Below the pieces are notes generated by a model. That model was not told where the DNA came from. It made no database searches and saw only the letters and a list, made by a program, of their open reading frames with translations. From contig CM050668.1 of assembly GCA_027574665.1 (NCBI GenBank), positions 6,906,001-6,970,000 on the forward strand: a DNA stretch of 64,000 bases, in the 5' to 3' direction. The first letter of the stretch is position 1. Each line of letters opens with the position of its first letter. This document shows positions 11,923 to 26,452 of this stretch, piece by piece. This DNA comes from Rhynochetos jubatus (lineage: Eukaryota; Chordata; Aves; Eurypygiformes; Rhynochetidae). The position numbers and the translations under genes were made by a program.

Positions 11923-14554
11923 GTATAAAATTAAAGATACCTTACTCCAGCTCCGCTGGCTGATGTGCAGTACGCTTTCTATTGTGAAACGGAACACGTC
12001 ACACGTTCCTGTTACTGGTATTCACAAATAAAGGAGATCACTCAGAATGGCCTTGCACCTTTAAACTCGTCCTTCCATAACATTTATTACATTAGCCTTA
12101 TGCCTTTATTTAATACACTTGACCAGGGCCTGTAGGTGTGCTATGCTTCCTGGCCAGCAATTGAGGGCTCTGGCTTAAGTTACAAAAGGTGTCATAAGGC
12201 AGAGTAGCAAAGTTCAAAGGTTTATTGAAAGGCTGCATCCTCTGTTCCTCTCCAAGTGCTGATGCTGGCAGGATGGTCCCCTACACACTGCTGAAATGTG
12301 GGGGGGTTATATTAGTAAATGTCTACAAGACTTGTCAGCAGGACAAAAAACAGCAACTCACCATGTTAATCTCACGGTGCCAGCGCCCAAGCAAACAGGC
12401 ACCAGCAGCAGCCCTGGGGACGCTGCACCCTCACAAAGGCAGCACAGCGTCAGTGGTACTTGGCCTTCTCTCCCCCCTTCAAAAACTTCCCCACAACAAG
12501 TAATCTTAGATAACTGTTTAAAATATTACAGGATCTTCAAGGAAAGTATGTTGCTTCCTCTCCCCCCCAAAGAACACCTGAATTGTTATAAACTGACCTA
12601 ATTTACATCCTACCCAGCAGCTGTGTCGGCTTCACAACTTTATCCAAAGAACCCCAACATCAGACCTGCAGGGCTCCTCTCTAACCCGTTCGTTTTGGAG
12701 CTGTATTTAGTTGGGGATGATCTCCATGAACTGACCCGAAAATCCTAATATGTGTTTCTCTCTTCTGAGTCAGCCAAAACCCCTGTGATAGCATAAATCA
12801 CTACCATGGGTGTAAATCCAGCCTGCGGACTTCCAGGTAAAATACAGACTCTTGGAAGAAAACGCAGAATTTCAAAGGGGAATGAAACTAATGGCCCTAA
12901 ACCACTTTAAACCCAAAGTTTAAACAGTAGTTCAGTAGGAAACAGAAATGATTACAGGAGGATTTCCTTTACTGGGTCATATGATAGGTGATGAATCTTC
13001 TCTGGGAACAACTGTGGGAGGGATGATATATACATTTAATATTCAAATTACCAAACACCTGTCAGTTCTTAATGTTTTAGATGAGTAAACAGTAGCATAA
13101 AAATGATAAGGTGACATGCCCAAGACAGAGATCAGAGAAAAAGCCACAAGTAGGTCAAGGCTGGCCCCGATTCTGTCAACATTCACCTACTTTTCTTCAA
13201 CTGCTTTAGAAACAATAAACAATCCAAACCTAAAGAACATAAATGCTTTCCTCCTTCAGCAGGGCCAAAGGGAAAGCTGCAATTCAGATTATGGGCCTGG
13301 GGAAGTACGTGAATGCCCTGCCATCAAAAGCACAGTGGAAGACCTTTATCCTGGCTTTTCAAGTACAATCAATGAGCAAATATTCTCAGAAAAGCACTTT
13401 GATACCTTCAGCTATCTATAATAACTAAAAAAACAAACAGAAGGTACTTTCCACTTCATAATTAAAAACTGCTTTTAGTTAAGCTGTTAGGTGGAACTCA
13501 TCCACTTGAGTTAAATCAGGTGAGCTGCGGTAAAAGAGATTTAAAGAAATACGTCTTTTTGCCTATCAGTGTTGCTTTCTGAGTCTCTTACGCATGCAGA
13601 CTGACAGCACGCAGGGTCTGTGCTAGCTGTTCTTAGCCACTGACACAGAAGTATTCCAGAGAACACGCACCGAGACCCTCCTCTCAGGAAGCAGTCTGCA
13701 TCTACATGGAGAAGATAAACACCTTGCCCTGCCAGATCATAAATGGCAACTTTTAATGGCTTTAAGTTTTCAGCCTGAATAGAGTCCTAGCAGGTCTTAA
13801 TTTCATATTCGTTTGTTCCGCTTGATGATCTGAATATTCACCTGTGCAGCAGCATTCAACAGGAGGCTAACAACGTGGGACAGTGTCCCGTGAATGGCAG
13901 TTCAGGCACAGTGGATGGGCTGCCACAAACGTGGCTGCGTGTGAAAGTGCATCCTTAACCAAACGCAGCTCCCACGTTAAAAGTGAGTCTTTCAAATCAG
14001 GTATCTACTACACTTGACCGCAAGGATGAGCAACATAAAAAAATCTGAAAATGTCCCAGGCAGTAACAGGGAATGCATTCGGTCAGTTCCAAATGGTGAC
14101 AGGAATAAGGGATAAGGAAAAGCAGAGGTTTCCCTATTTAAATTAACAGCAATTAATATGAGGGAGTTCCTCTCCCCCAGAATTTGAATTTAGACATAAA
14201 AGTAAGGTAGATGCTAGTTATCACTCCTGCTGTTTACCTCAAGGGCTGGGTGTTTTTATTGATACAACCCTCGGATGTTGTTGTGTTTGGTTTGGTTTTC
14301 TTTCATTTACATACACTGAACTACAAGAAAACATAAACCATTAAACTCCATTGTCCTTTAACTGTACAACATGTTAAGAAGATCAGTTTCCAGAACGATG
14401 ATTTAGAGGACACATGCCCTTAATCAAACTATTGGCACATCTTCATTTTCCAAGACACCCCTCAGTCTGTGTCTATTCTTGTTTGTTCTTGCCATTGAAA
14501 TAGGAAGCATGACTTGAAAAATCCTAATGGAATGGAGGACTCCTCGCTTTTGTT

Positions 14555-14573
14555 AAAAAAAAAAAAAAAAAAA
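14555..14573 (+). repeat. A19 homopolymer
   Basis: A run of 19 adenines followed by an A-rich CAAAACGAAAAAACC stretch in NLK intron 1. No recognisable retroposed body precedes it, so I treat it as a simple repeat. Confidence 0.85.
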
Positions 14574-16801
14574 CAAAACGAAAAAACCACAGCATCTCGT
14601 CTTTATTCTATCATTTTGACTGTCTTTATGTACAGGAAGAGTTGAGAGATGCACCCTTCTAAACTGCTAGCCACAGCTCCAGCCAGACGCACTAACTGTT
14701 GAGGTAAGGCACGTGTGGATGCCAAGGACTCTGCACAGTCTACGTTTGTAACCTTGTGCAGTAAGACATTATGCATAGTAATTTTATGAGTATTAAGTCT
14801 TTCCATGACCTGTTTGATCCATGTCCCTTCAGTCAGTCAGAACAATAACAAAAAGAATAATTCTGCTTCATCCACATACCCACCAGCTACGAGTCAACAT
14901 CAAGGAGGTCTGGTCTACAGGATTTCAAAAGCACTTGGGGAGAACACAGAGATTCAGAAAGCACTAAGAGATTCAGGAAATTCTCCTGTTCTTTCTACCT
15001 ACGAACGGTAGCCTAGGAATTGATAAAATTAAGAAAGATGGATTGCAAACAGTCTGGGAATAACTGATATATTCTCTTCCTTCTTCCGTAAAGCTTACCT
15101 GCAAGATTCTCCCTCTGAATCAGAGATGTGAAGTAAATGAGCCAACAAGAATTTACAGAAACATTCAACAAAAAGTTATATTGCTATCTGAGAACAGCCT
15201 TTTAAATAATGCTTTTGTTCTGCTTACTGTGTATTTTCTGAGGGAAAAAAAAGCTATTTAGGGCTCTCAAATAGTTTCACATAAGTTGTCCTGGGCCTTT
15301 AAAAACAAAAGCAGGAGGAAGCCGAAAAGGTGCTCTGTTAAAAGGCAGAAAGACATACACTTCTCAGAAGTCAGTGCACTGAGCTTCCACTCCAGACAGA
15401 AGTGCCGTACATAAAGGAAAGGGTTCAAAGTGGACTGTCATACAACTCTTCCTGTATTTCCTGTAATAAAGCTTCACCTGTTTGTTAGGAAGCAAAACAG
15501 TTGGGGGGAAAAAAAAAAAAAAGAAGGTTTTCAGTGAAACAAAGTCCACTGACCCAGACCACATGGCAGACTCTCTCCTTCCTGATCTACAACCAGGCTG
15601 GCTTTCAAGTCTCCTCTGCAGAGCCCAACAAGAGCTAGCACAGATCTTCGCAAGGAAGATTGCTCGTTCCGAAAATTGCTACTACCTTCATGGAATAAGT
15701 TCTGCTAGTGATAGATAAATATTCTTCCACAGCTACAAGAATTTATATTAAATAAAACGCATTTCCTGAAATTATAAACCCTCTGCACACTTTCAAGGGA
15801 GAAGGGAAAGTCAGCAGCTTTTCAGGAAAATCCCTAACGACGCAGGTCAAAGCCAGAGTAACTACGTGGCCATCAGTTCAATACCACCTCAGCCTTACTG
15901 CTGCCATTAAGCAAAGGCTCTGTTCTGATCCTACGTTCAGCGTACGAAATGAAGAAAACTGGAAGAGCACTGCCTGGTGGGGCCAGGCTAAGGAGGAAAA
16001 TATTGCCATGAAACAGGGACTAGATTAGGATTAAAATTTGGAATAGCACCACTCCAACATGACAAGGAAACTAAACCACCAGTTTCTCTGGTGAGCAATG
16101 TTTTTACACCTGTCAAAATGTATTTGCCTATGAAACAGAATGGGGGAAAGACAATCCTTCTCTGGAGTCCAAGCATTCCTACATTTCCCAGTACATTTTA
16201 CTTTTCCACAAAATCTCCTGCAAGAGTTCTTGAACAGAAAGCTCTGAATTTATTTTTTTCGAATTATACACCATCATACTGTGCTTCAAGAAAACCAAAG
16301 AAATAACAGAAGAAAATTTATCAAATTACATATTCTACAAAATTATTCTGCTATAACCATTTTGGTGTTACATCCAACATCACAAACAGCATAAAAATTC
16401 CACTCACACACATATGCTTCCAAGCCTTTATGGAAAAACACCACATCAGGAAATTAAAGAACAGTACTACTAGGACACACTGATTCTGCTACAGCCCTCA
16501 TGATTAAAGCTCAAATTCTTACTAAGCACTTCTAAACACCACACATGGCCATGTTCCAAAGTCAGCCACAGCCATGGAAGTTACTCAGTATCAAGGCTGA
16601 TACAAGTCTACCTTCATTTATCCATCATTCTCATATCAGAAAAGAAGGTACAGCTTTAAATATTAAAAGTGTCCAAATTATTCCGGTGGTCTGGTGTACA
16701 GGACAGCAATGCATTTTGGCAGAAGGCTTTATTCACCTAACGTAGCTTGCCTGGTCTCCTGTTCCCTCCCCCGTGAAGCTGTATGCCCTCACGTACCCCA
16801 A

Positions 16802-16819
16802 CGTGGTACTCGTACCACG
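16802..16819. repeat. Perfect inverted repeat, 8-bp arms
   Basis: CGTGGTAC and GTACCACG are separated by TC. It lies in an unusually CpG-containing spot of an AT-rich part of NLK intron 1. It could be a palindromic factor site; no family is recognised. Confidence 0.8.
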
Positions 16820-19800
16820 CAGTATGCGCTCACACATCACAGACCCGAGCTGAGTTGAACAAAACTGCCATTTTTCCATGACTACTGAAACTCCCAGTAG
16901 GCAATCTGTAGCAAACTTACACAACTCTGAAACCTAGAAAAATGTGATGACAATTTCATTAACCAAGGCTCTCAGTGCGCTCTACAATATATACTCAAAT
17001 ATTTAAAGTATCCAAGTAGGGGCATTTCTGACCACAGGCGAGTTAGGGATTTCCTCAAAAGATACTCGGTTCTGTGATCTACATGCTTGAATCGCCAGTG
17101 TTTGCAAAGGTTTTACACGCACAGGCCAGGTCACAGCCCATTATACGGCATATATGACATAGTAAGGAATGCTAAACGTTTCCACAGGACGGATGACTTT
17201 GCCCTTTTCCAGGTTACTCCTGCAATGCACTATGGATGGAGCTCCAGTGATTTCCACCCAGAAGCAGTATTTATTTTCTACAATTTAGCCCTCGTATCTA
17301 AACACTATTGTCTTCATTTAAACATGCTGTTGATAAGCTGCACTTCATACAAAATATCACAGACAATACTGGAAAATAAGAAAAAGGGGTGGAAGTGATG
17401 AAAAGGACAGACAGAACAGTTGGGGTAAAAAAAGACTAAAGAAAATGTTAGTCATTTTTTTTTAAGTATAGCTTGCTGCTACAACAGCAGCATTAATTTT
17501 TATAACCTCTCTGTATTTAGAGAGCAGATAATTGCTATGGTTGTACCACCCTTAGCTACCGCCCCATTCAATCCCATCCACTACTACTCACATTCACTTT
17601 TTCCTTGTTACTGCTTATTATGGTCAAATACTATTATCAATAAACAACTGCATAAGCCTCTATCCTTTACATACGTATTTGTGCTGCCTGTCATGAGCCA
17701 CTTTATTTAAGCATCTACCACCTCACTCAGGGGTCTATTTTTACAAAATTGGATGTAATAGTTAGTTTGCCTCACAATAAAGCAAAACTTACAGCATCTG
17801 CTATGTGCTGTAGTTTCAAGTTGTAACACTGGGGCTTTGTCTGTTCCAACTGCACTTAACTTTGTAGAACAGCTGAACACTTCCACCTCAGACAACTTTG
17901 AGAGCTATAAAGCTTCTTCCCGTGTTTGAAAACCAACCTGCACTATTCCATCCCAGACAAGGTAACTGTTGTCTTTGAGAAACATCATCAGGGACAGATG
18001 CAAGGCCCAGCTCTGGCCCTGGCCCATGGGGTATTTCACATGCAGCAGGGATTCTCCCATCTCCTCCATCCTGCATTTCCAGCTAACGCGTCCTCACTCC
18101 CCGTCTCTCCTAGCAGCTCCCACTCCACAGCCCACTGCTCCCATCCATCTCCAACACACCACTGTACGCTGTTGTGTCCTGGTGACACAGGAGGTCGACA
18201 CAACTCCAAACTCAACAGTTTACACCACTGCTAATGAGTCTGTTGGCAAGCATAATCAACACCAAAGCTGCATTACCTAAAAGCATTATTTATTACTTCG
18301 AGAATTTCCCAACTTCACTGGTAACTTAGGGCAGACTCAAACTGGCAGAAAACCAAGCTGCAGTTTGGACCCTGAGATGGTATTTTGTTTACAGAAAGCG
18401 ATTGTACCATTGCAAATACCTGGCACTAAGCGATAGAGAACAGTCATTGATCACAGCCATTAAATAATCTGTTACAGAAATGTCAAAAGGACATCAGGCA
18501 CGGAGCGAGTACCAGCCATACTGCGTACTTGAATTTCAGAAACAAAATCCAAATGTTTTCAGATACTCTCGTACTAATATTTATAACTTAATCTTTAATC
18601 AAGTGCTTACTCTGAGATTCTAAAGGTTAGAGGAAATTGCCATAACTAAACCAAGGTTCTTTTCATCCAATTCTTTTGACCAGAAATAAATGGGTTTTCA
18701 GTAAACTCTAGCAGCTCTTCTGAGTACAGATCCTACCTTTTACATTACTTCTCATATTCCAGAAGGATTTTAAAATCTAAATTGCCCCGTATCATCTTAC
18801 TCTCTGTTCCAAGGACTTTCATATTTCAATGAATTCAACAAAGTAGCCAGTTCTATTCTCAGGATAGCTCCGGAGTTAGGAAATAAGCACAGAAATCAGA
18901 CTAACGGAAAACTTAACACAGCAGAGGTATAAACAACAAAGGTAGAAACAAATGAATCTACTTTTTGTCTCAGTTGAAATTCTATTTGGACCAGTTAGAA
19001 CAGTCCTATAACAGATTCTTGCTACTGGCAAGTAATTATCATTGCTTCAGCATACCTTCTACCAAGTTCTGTATGAGAATACAAGTGCTACCGAGCAACA
19101 GTGAACACCAGAATGGTTATGGGGTGGCCACCACATAGTCAGCACAGCGAACCTTTGTCAGACCAAGCAGGATACAAATGTAAACCAAATGAACATTACA
19201 ACCCAGCTGCACACTCCACCCAAGTAAATTATCCCCGGATCACGTGAGATTTTAGCACACCCTACGTGCCATTACAATCTTTCAAAAATAGAGAGGGGAA
19301 AAACCTTCATGTTCTGTAAAAGAAGAGGACTTGGCTGCTTCACTGCAACTTTTCTTACCAAGAAACCAAAGACACGCTGTGCTTAGGCAACCAGAACTTC
19401 CATGTGAAAAAAACTAGGAGCCAGAGCCATCTCGTTGGTACACAAACTCTAGTTGTAAAGCTATTGCTCAGTATTTGCTTACAAACAGCTCAGACAAACA
19501 GGACTCCAAAAACTAACCTTCAAATACAGAACAGATGGGTCTACTTACACACAGGAGCCTACAGGAATAGTTTAACCTAGAATACAGCAATATTCCCCCA
19601 AACATCTCCCTCCATCGTTTGGCAGACTAAGCCAGCTTCTCAATTCTCTTATTTTCTAACACTTACATTTCAGTTCTTTGTGGATTTGTTTAATATGCCA
19701 TTTTAAAAAACATTACCAATTACGTTAACAAGCTATTGTTCATGTCAATAAACACAAATTCTGTTTAAGTAAGCTCTATACAACTCTGAGCTAGGTTTTC

Positions 19801-22800
19801 TCATATGAAAACCTGAACGTTACGTATTCCAGACTGGAAGGCAGAACTTTCCAGAGGATTAAAGATACATAAGACCCAGATACAACTATTACAAGTCATC
19901 AAAAAATACTTCAAACATATCCCAAAGGCTTCCTTCTACTTTACCTGCCCAAAGCTATTTTCGCTCTCAATCCCATTGTTCCCCCAAGAAATCAAGCAGC
20001 CTAGCGACATCAAGTAGCCTCGTACAACACACACACTTGGTACTTGCCTTTATTTACTCTCTATTTGATCACACACAATTGGTAGGAACACTTACACCTT
20101 CACCCAGTTACAAGCTCCAAAGGCATTTGGGTTTCCGGATTAGCGAAAGCGGCAATTTAAACACTCTCTTAAAAGAAGGTGCAAGAGTATGTGGGAGGCA
20201 AAGAACATCTGAAATGTCTTCTGAAAAAAATCAACATTAGACTGGAGATCCAGTCACATGCTGTCCCACTGTAACATTTGCAGAACTCGGAGGAAGGAGA
20301 AAATACTGAATGCTACCATGATCTGTGCTGTGGGCACACAGTTGTACGTGGGTACAAACAACACCAGGATTTGCAGGTGCTGCAAAACAAGATGCGTATC
20401 GAGTGACCTGTGAAATGCTGACCTTGGCATAACTTACAGTGACCTAGTTTATCCAAAATGGTCCTCACCCAACTGTGAGAATAAAAAAGTTATCCACATT
20501 CCTTCCTTCTGGCATCACCTTACAAGACAATACTGAACAATCTAGCAGATTGCTTAGATAGAATTTCACCTAATCCTCAACATCTAATTTAAATGCAAGG
20601 AGTTATTATATCCATTTCATTTAATTCAGCACATTTGGGCAATAGTCATTTAAATGGTAACAGAATTTTTCTTTTCATGAAATTTAAAAAAAAAAACAAC
20701 ACCCCAACTTAAACATATGAGCCTTGCAAAATTTCCCATGTAAAAACCTGAATAAGGTCATTGTTCCACTATATTTCTTCACAGAGTCAGAATCCAATTT
20801 AGATAAAGCAATCCTTTAAAGATAATCACCTGCAGATCCTTAAACTGTGATGGTAAGTGTGAAACACAATACACACTCTGCTCCGTAATGTGCACATTGC
20901 CAGTACTGCCTCAGGCATCCTCATGGTTTCCTCCAAGAAATAACTGGATAAAAACGACTTAGTCTTTCTTAGGAGATCACTGCCTATCTGCATCAGAGCC
21001 CCAGACAACAGAAGTCTCACTGAAGTATAACACAAAAAACGGAAAACCAGGAGAGCTGGTACTCAGTGTGGTGCTCCAGTCTGGAATGGTCCTGTCTGGC
21101 ACCCACAGTCCCGTCACGACAGGCTCCGGTGGCAAAGAGACTGCCAGCGCAGCAGCTTCAAGCACGTCACCCGTAGGAAGTCAGGCCATTACAACGACAT
21201 CTATTCCACAGCTTCTATCGGAACGTGTTTGCAGACTGGAACTAGGAAGAACTAAACAGTGGTAATCTTTCCTAACTGGAAATTTCTGTTACAGTCTCCG
21301 CAGCTACAGCAGGTGCCTCATGTGAATGGAAAAGCTTCCCATTTACCCAGACGAGTGATCATCAGCCACGCTAAACGCAACAGTCAGTCCAGCCAGCCGA
21401 GACCTCCAAATATCCTGGAAGGATTCTTTTCTTTCAACTATTTCTGAGCATTCTATTTATTATTTTTAAACATTTTTGTTGCCCTTTACTGAAAGCAGAT
21501 TGCACTACCCCAAACCCCAACATATCACACTGTAGATGTTGCCCACTCTTAAGAAAAACCCCGAGTTACATTCTTGATTAGTGCTGGTGCTGCATCTGAG
21601 CCAGCTGTAATGTCAGTACTTTAAAGGGCTCTTTGGATTTGTCTTGGATTTGCTTAGTTTGAATGTTTTGCAGGGATCTTCTCTCCGGATAACATTATTG
21701 GTGTGGATTACTCCTTCCAGAGCCCCTTTATCCAATTCTGGTGGATATTCTGTTCCACCAGCCGGAGATATCACTTCCTGCTTACAGTTCTCCATTTATG
21801 CTGGGTCTCATTCACAGGGACAGGATAAACTTCAGAGTCCTTTTGTGGTTTTTTTGACCAATAACAAAAAAGTCATTTCAGACTAATGCAAAATGTCAGA
21901 TGAAACTGTTTAAAGCAACACAGACAATTGTCCATCTGAATGCTAATTAACACGGGGCAGCTCCCTAATGTTCAAGTACTGTCTTCCACAAACAGGTGAG
22001 TTTTGAGGGACTGGAGAAAGATCATGATAGGAACAGCCTTGGCTTAGAAAACAACCTCTCACACCAAAAGTCTTAAAGGGTTGCATAAAACAAATTCTCA
22101 TAATTCAGCGTTTTCTAAACATTTCATGCTTACCAGACTGGACTTTTGCATTATTATTTGCGTTAACTGTGCAAAACATCATGGTTCCCAGCAGTATCAG
22201 ACGTCAGAAGGGGAACTTACCCTGGCATGATTCATATGTTTTTGAAGCTGTTGCTTTTTTTTTTTTAATACATATTCTAGCAATTTTGTTCCAAATAAAC
22301 TATCTATATTGCACACTTGCTGAGCATGACACGTTCCTTTAAAGTAACAGTTAGGAGATTATCGGTTTATCCTAGAAATGTCTTTCCTACTGCTGTGCTT
22401 AGTATCAGTGTAGTGATAAAACCCTCCTAAAATAGTTCTTGGGCCCAGGCAACAATTCATTGTATGCAATATTCTTTTGATTTTTATTTAGCAATGACAT
22501 TAGTGATTTTGGGCCTTTGAAGGCCAGGAATGAGTGGTAGATTTCGGGTAAATAACTCCTGATTTCAAAAGTTACAGCACCTATCTCAACATCAACAGCC
22601 AAACTATTTGGAGTGCTGTACTGCTGTTTGACTTGCTGAGTAAAAAGTATCTGAAGCAAATACATTAAAAACCACACTGCAACTTAAAACGGTGTAAATC
22701 AGGATCTAAAGAAAAAAAAAATTCATATGCTTTTTTCTATTGTTGTTTGTAACAGATTTCCCACAGAGACGCCTTTTAATAATAAATAATAATAAAACAG

Positions 22801-23136
22801 ACTGCTTGATTTCACAATCTTTGATGAATGACAATAACTTTTCAAAATTAGAGACACATATAAGACAAATGCGATCCTCACACCTTACAGAGTCATAGTT
22901 TTTTATCCCACAGGAGTGAATATCCCAACCAACAAACCATTTTCATAACATTTCAGCAGCAGTTAACAGCTTGAACCGGAAATAAAACTAACTATTCCCT
23001 GCCTACCTCCACAGAAGTTGCAGTTCCTCTTCAGTGGTCTGGGAATCCCACATGAAAACAGCACGAGCTCATCTTGCAGAGATATTAGGGCTTTACCCCT
23101 CACTCCCAAACCTACAAGCCTTAGCAGGTTCGTCAG

Positions 23137-23176
23137 ATTATTATTATCATCATCATTATTATCATTATTATTATTT
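23137..23176 (+). repeat. ATT/ATC trinucleotide microsatellite
   Basis: About 13 ATT or ATC triplets follow one another (ATTATTATTATCATCATCAT and on). It is likely to be length-polymorphic. Confidence 0.9.
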
Positions 23177-23184
23177 TAAGAATC

Positions 23185-23200
23185 CCACCAGATGGCAGTA
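23185..23200 (+). promoter_or_regulatory. Candidate CTCF site
   Basis: CCACCAGATGGCAGTA fits the CTCF core CCASYAGRKGGCRS at every core position. It lies in NLK intron 1, about 3.3 kb inside the intron, directly after a TTA/TCA simple repeat. A boundary or promoter-proximal loop anchor is plausible but not shown. Confidence 0.55.
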
Positions 23201-25544
23201 GCATGTCTCCCCAGCAAAACAGGGAGCACTTCTGCAAAGGAGAGCTCCTTATTCTCACGACACACACAAGACTTCCAAAAATCAGATAAACAATTTGAAA
23301 CACGGGGCACAAACAGCAGTTTGTTTGCTCAAACTAAAATTCATAGGGTTTTTTTCCCCCCAACACTTTAAGAATGGGTTAATAGTGACTACTCGCAGAG
23401 CACACCGCTCTGTTTTCAGCACATTAGGTACGTGACTCGGTCGGTGGCAGTGTGCCAACCGAGATAGTGCGCAGAGTTAAGCAAATCTGCAGAAGGTGGG
23501 GGAAGGTACCTACGCATCTCTTCCTGCTTCAGCAACTTCCCCCCCTTCCCCTTTTGTCACAGTTCAGAAACACCAAGCTTTGGTATTGCTGAAGCAAACC
23601 CAAAACGGATAAATAGAGCCCTTTAATGGCGATTGTTCCAGAGATTCTTTCCTACTTGGCCAGCTTGGGTTAAGTTTGCTTTAAAATCTACACGCAGTCA
23701 CAGGAGATGACGTGCCAAGGACGGTCAGTTTAAAATGAAATGGTGACTAGGTGAGCAGGGATACAGTTAGTGCACACAAATCCTACCGGCAGCGATACAA
23801 GCCTGCATGAGTTAATAATGAAAATGCTGAAGCACGATGCTTTGGCTCTTCATGAGTGAAAAACTCCGGCAGCACATTAGCTACCCCAAAACATTATAAA
23901 GTACCAGACAAATGAACTAATGACAAATGCTAATTCAACTGCCAAGTCAAAATCTCTCTGTGAGCTAATGGGAAACTCAATACCACACACTGCTGATCGC
24001 TTATTTGACGAGCTAAACTTAACTGCAGGGTAAGTTGTATCTTTCTAGACAATGCAATGACACGACTGAGTAACAAGGTGAAAGACTACTTCTTCAAGCA
24101 CTCAAACTGTCTAGAGTAACACCCTTTTCCCTCCGAAGTACAGATACCAACTTTCCAGCTACCTATTAAGGCCAATACATGCTCCGAAAGAGATAAACAA
24201 CAACATCCTTATTCAAAATTAGCTTAGGCCTCACGTTACTGAAAATTCTGTGCTATACTTGTACCAAAGTATACATTTTTCATGTCTCGGTCATCTTCAA
24301 CTATAAATATCCAAAACAACATTTATGTTCAGTTGCATTATCTCACATGGCTAAAATAAATAACACAGGCACTCTTTCATGTTTTGACTGAAAGCTAAAA
24401 CTCAGTTTAATTATTGCTTACAGACTCTTAAATTCAGTCTGCGTTCACCAGCAGAAGTTACTCCGAAACGCCAAGAGCCTAACAGTGACCACTGAATTCA
24501 AACATATATGGGCAAAGAGGAAGCAAATCCCAGCCAATTACAGTCCCAGTCTGCGCAGCCTCACAGCTTCAGCAAAGGACATCCGACCTCCAAGCTTCTG
24601 CTTTTACTTTATTCAACACCCTCCCTCCTTTTTGGTTTGGGTTTTTTTTTAGCTGTTGGTATTTTGAAGCAAAAGCTGTAGTTGCCACTCTGCAAGCACA
24701 GTCCCACTAGTTGCCACTGCTGCGTGTGCGGACGCAGTGGCGTGGTCTGGGGTCTCGGGACGGGGGGACACTTGCGGCACTGTTCTACCTGATGTCAGCC
24801 GAGAGCAGACCCTTCTGCTTTCTCCACTTCCTTTTTTCCCCTCAGCATTCTTAACGTTATTATATTTAAATATGCAAGCTTGACCTTTTCTTCTACTGAC
24901 TATTATGAAAGCAGATCTCCCTCGGTACCGTATTTTTTTTGCAAATAAAATCGAGAAAATAAAGACCTAGGAAACACGTACAGGTAAACAAAATGCCTGT
25001 AGAAAAGATAACAAGGTCTGATCTTACATAACAGTCTACATTTAAGCAAGCCTGTAACAATTAAGTTAAAAAACTCCGCACTTTATCAAAAAAATATACA
25101 AACAGATGGAAATAATCTTTAGATAATTTTTCACAGCAGATTTCTCGTCAGTTTTCATTCTTTTGTATCAACTTTTTTACCCTGTACATAGCAAGAACAC
25201 AGCAGTGCTAACTGTACAACAGCACCCCTCCGACTTCGGCAACTTAGCATTTAAATCAACTCCCTAAGCCTTCTGAATTGAGACGCAAGATCAACTATAA
25301 CATTAGCTGACGCCTAGTCTGTGCAGCTCATCAGCCTTCTTAGAAAACATGATGTTACTGCAAACGCTGGTCTGGTTAGGAGCGACCAACTTTACGGGCT
25401 GGGAGGAAGGAAGGACGTGCCTTGCTCTCCCGAGGCCTGTCCTGCAAAGCACTTCACCACCATATGCCGGTGCAGGCTGCAACCCCAGGTACATAATACT
25501 TCTGGCTCAGTAAAATCAAAGTACGGACAGTACCTAACACAGAA

Positions 25545-25695
25545 TTCCTTCAGCACGGCAGAAAGCCTTGGCGAGCGACTGCTGTGGGAAGTTCTGTAGG
25601 GCCACGACACGGCTGCACGCTTCAAACTTTGCGACGCAGAGGTGCGCTGCAACGCGCTCGCTCTCACAAACACCACCCGGGCAACTTTCGTGTTT
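25545..25695. promoter_or_regulatory. Second intronic CpG-rich patch, near NLK exon 1
   Basis: More than ten CpGs fall in about 150 bp, 0.8 kb inside the intron. There is no recognisable coding content. It may be a promoter-proximal regulatory element. Confidence 0.3.
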
Positions 25696-26446
25696 CTAAT
25701 GAACATTTCAGAATACGGTAAACTGACAGCTGTTTATAAATTTAAAAAAAAGAAGAAAAAAAATAAAATCATGCCAGCTTTGCTTCAGCGATCCTGAAGG
25801 GCAATAATTACCTACATCATATTAAGGTGGTCACAAAATATACTAGAAGAGATTACACTCCACTGACAGAACGCTCTGAAACAGCGGCTGGGGGAATAAA
25901 ACCACTGTAGGCAGTACGACAGTAAGACAGAAAATCCCATTTACATTTATGAGAGGAGAGCAAAGTTCAGACACTGTTTCAGGTAGCATATAGCATACTA
26001 CCGCAGGTCAAACAGCCTCCTAGACAAAGATCTTGACAGGTGACTGAAGAAGGAAGACATTTTCATACGCTTTTCATTTCTAACTCTTGAGTCAGGTCAA
26101 AACATATATTCTAATGCTCATTTGTTAACCTGAAACTTTAGGAAGCAGAGCGTAGCTACACAACATACATATTCTAATGAAATGCGTAGAAGGTACATAA
26201 ACGTGTTGCATTTGTCTCAAAAGAGATCGATGGTGTGGCCTGTCAGTCAGAGGTTGCTCTTCACCACTCTAAACCTCGTCCTGCCAACAAAAACAAGTGA
26301 AGCCAACCTTCTACGAACAGAGAAGAACCAGTAAAAAAAAGTAAGCAGCTTACTTGCATTCTGATTCAAATGACAAAACCAAGAATGAATTATGATCTGG
26401 TAAAAAAAAAAATGAAAAGGAAAAATCGGTTCCGTTGTTTTTCTTT

Positions 26447-26452
26447 ACTCAC
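26447..26452 (-). other. NLK: NLK splice donor at the end of the first coding exon
   Basis: On the minus strand the coding exon reads GTTGTCTG and is followed by GTGAGT, a full-consensus U2 donor. The intron is phase 2, inside the Trp codon that follows Gly-Val-Val. The intron continues leftwards for at least 26.4 kb, to the window edge. Confidence 0.93.

Larger units (their letters stand above)
5929..26452 (-). other. NLK: NLK intron 1, main part
   Basis: This is about 20 kb of AT-rich non-coding DNA with no recognised exon. The short open frames in it have no recognisable domains. It contains the G-rich tract, homopolymers, inverted repeats, ATT/ATC microsatellite, candidate CTCF site and CpG patch listed separately. 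No other transposable element was recognised. Confidence 0.65.

Noticed and set aside
1-26446. Search for further NLK exons on the minus strand
   Set aside because: I looked for reverse-complement text of the expected second exon (KKMPNVFQ and neighbours) and found none. A short exon could still be missed by eye.
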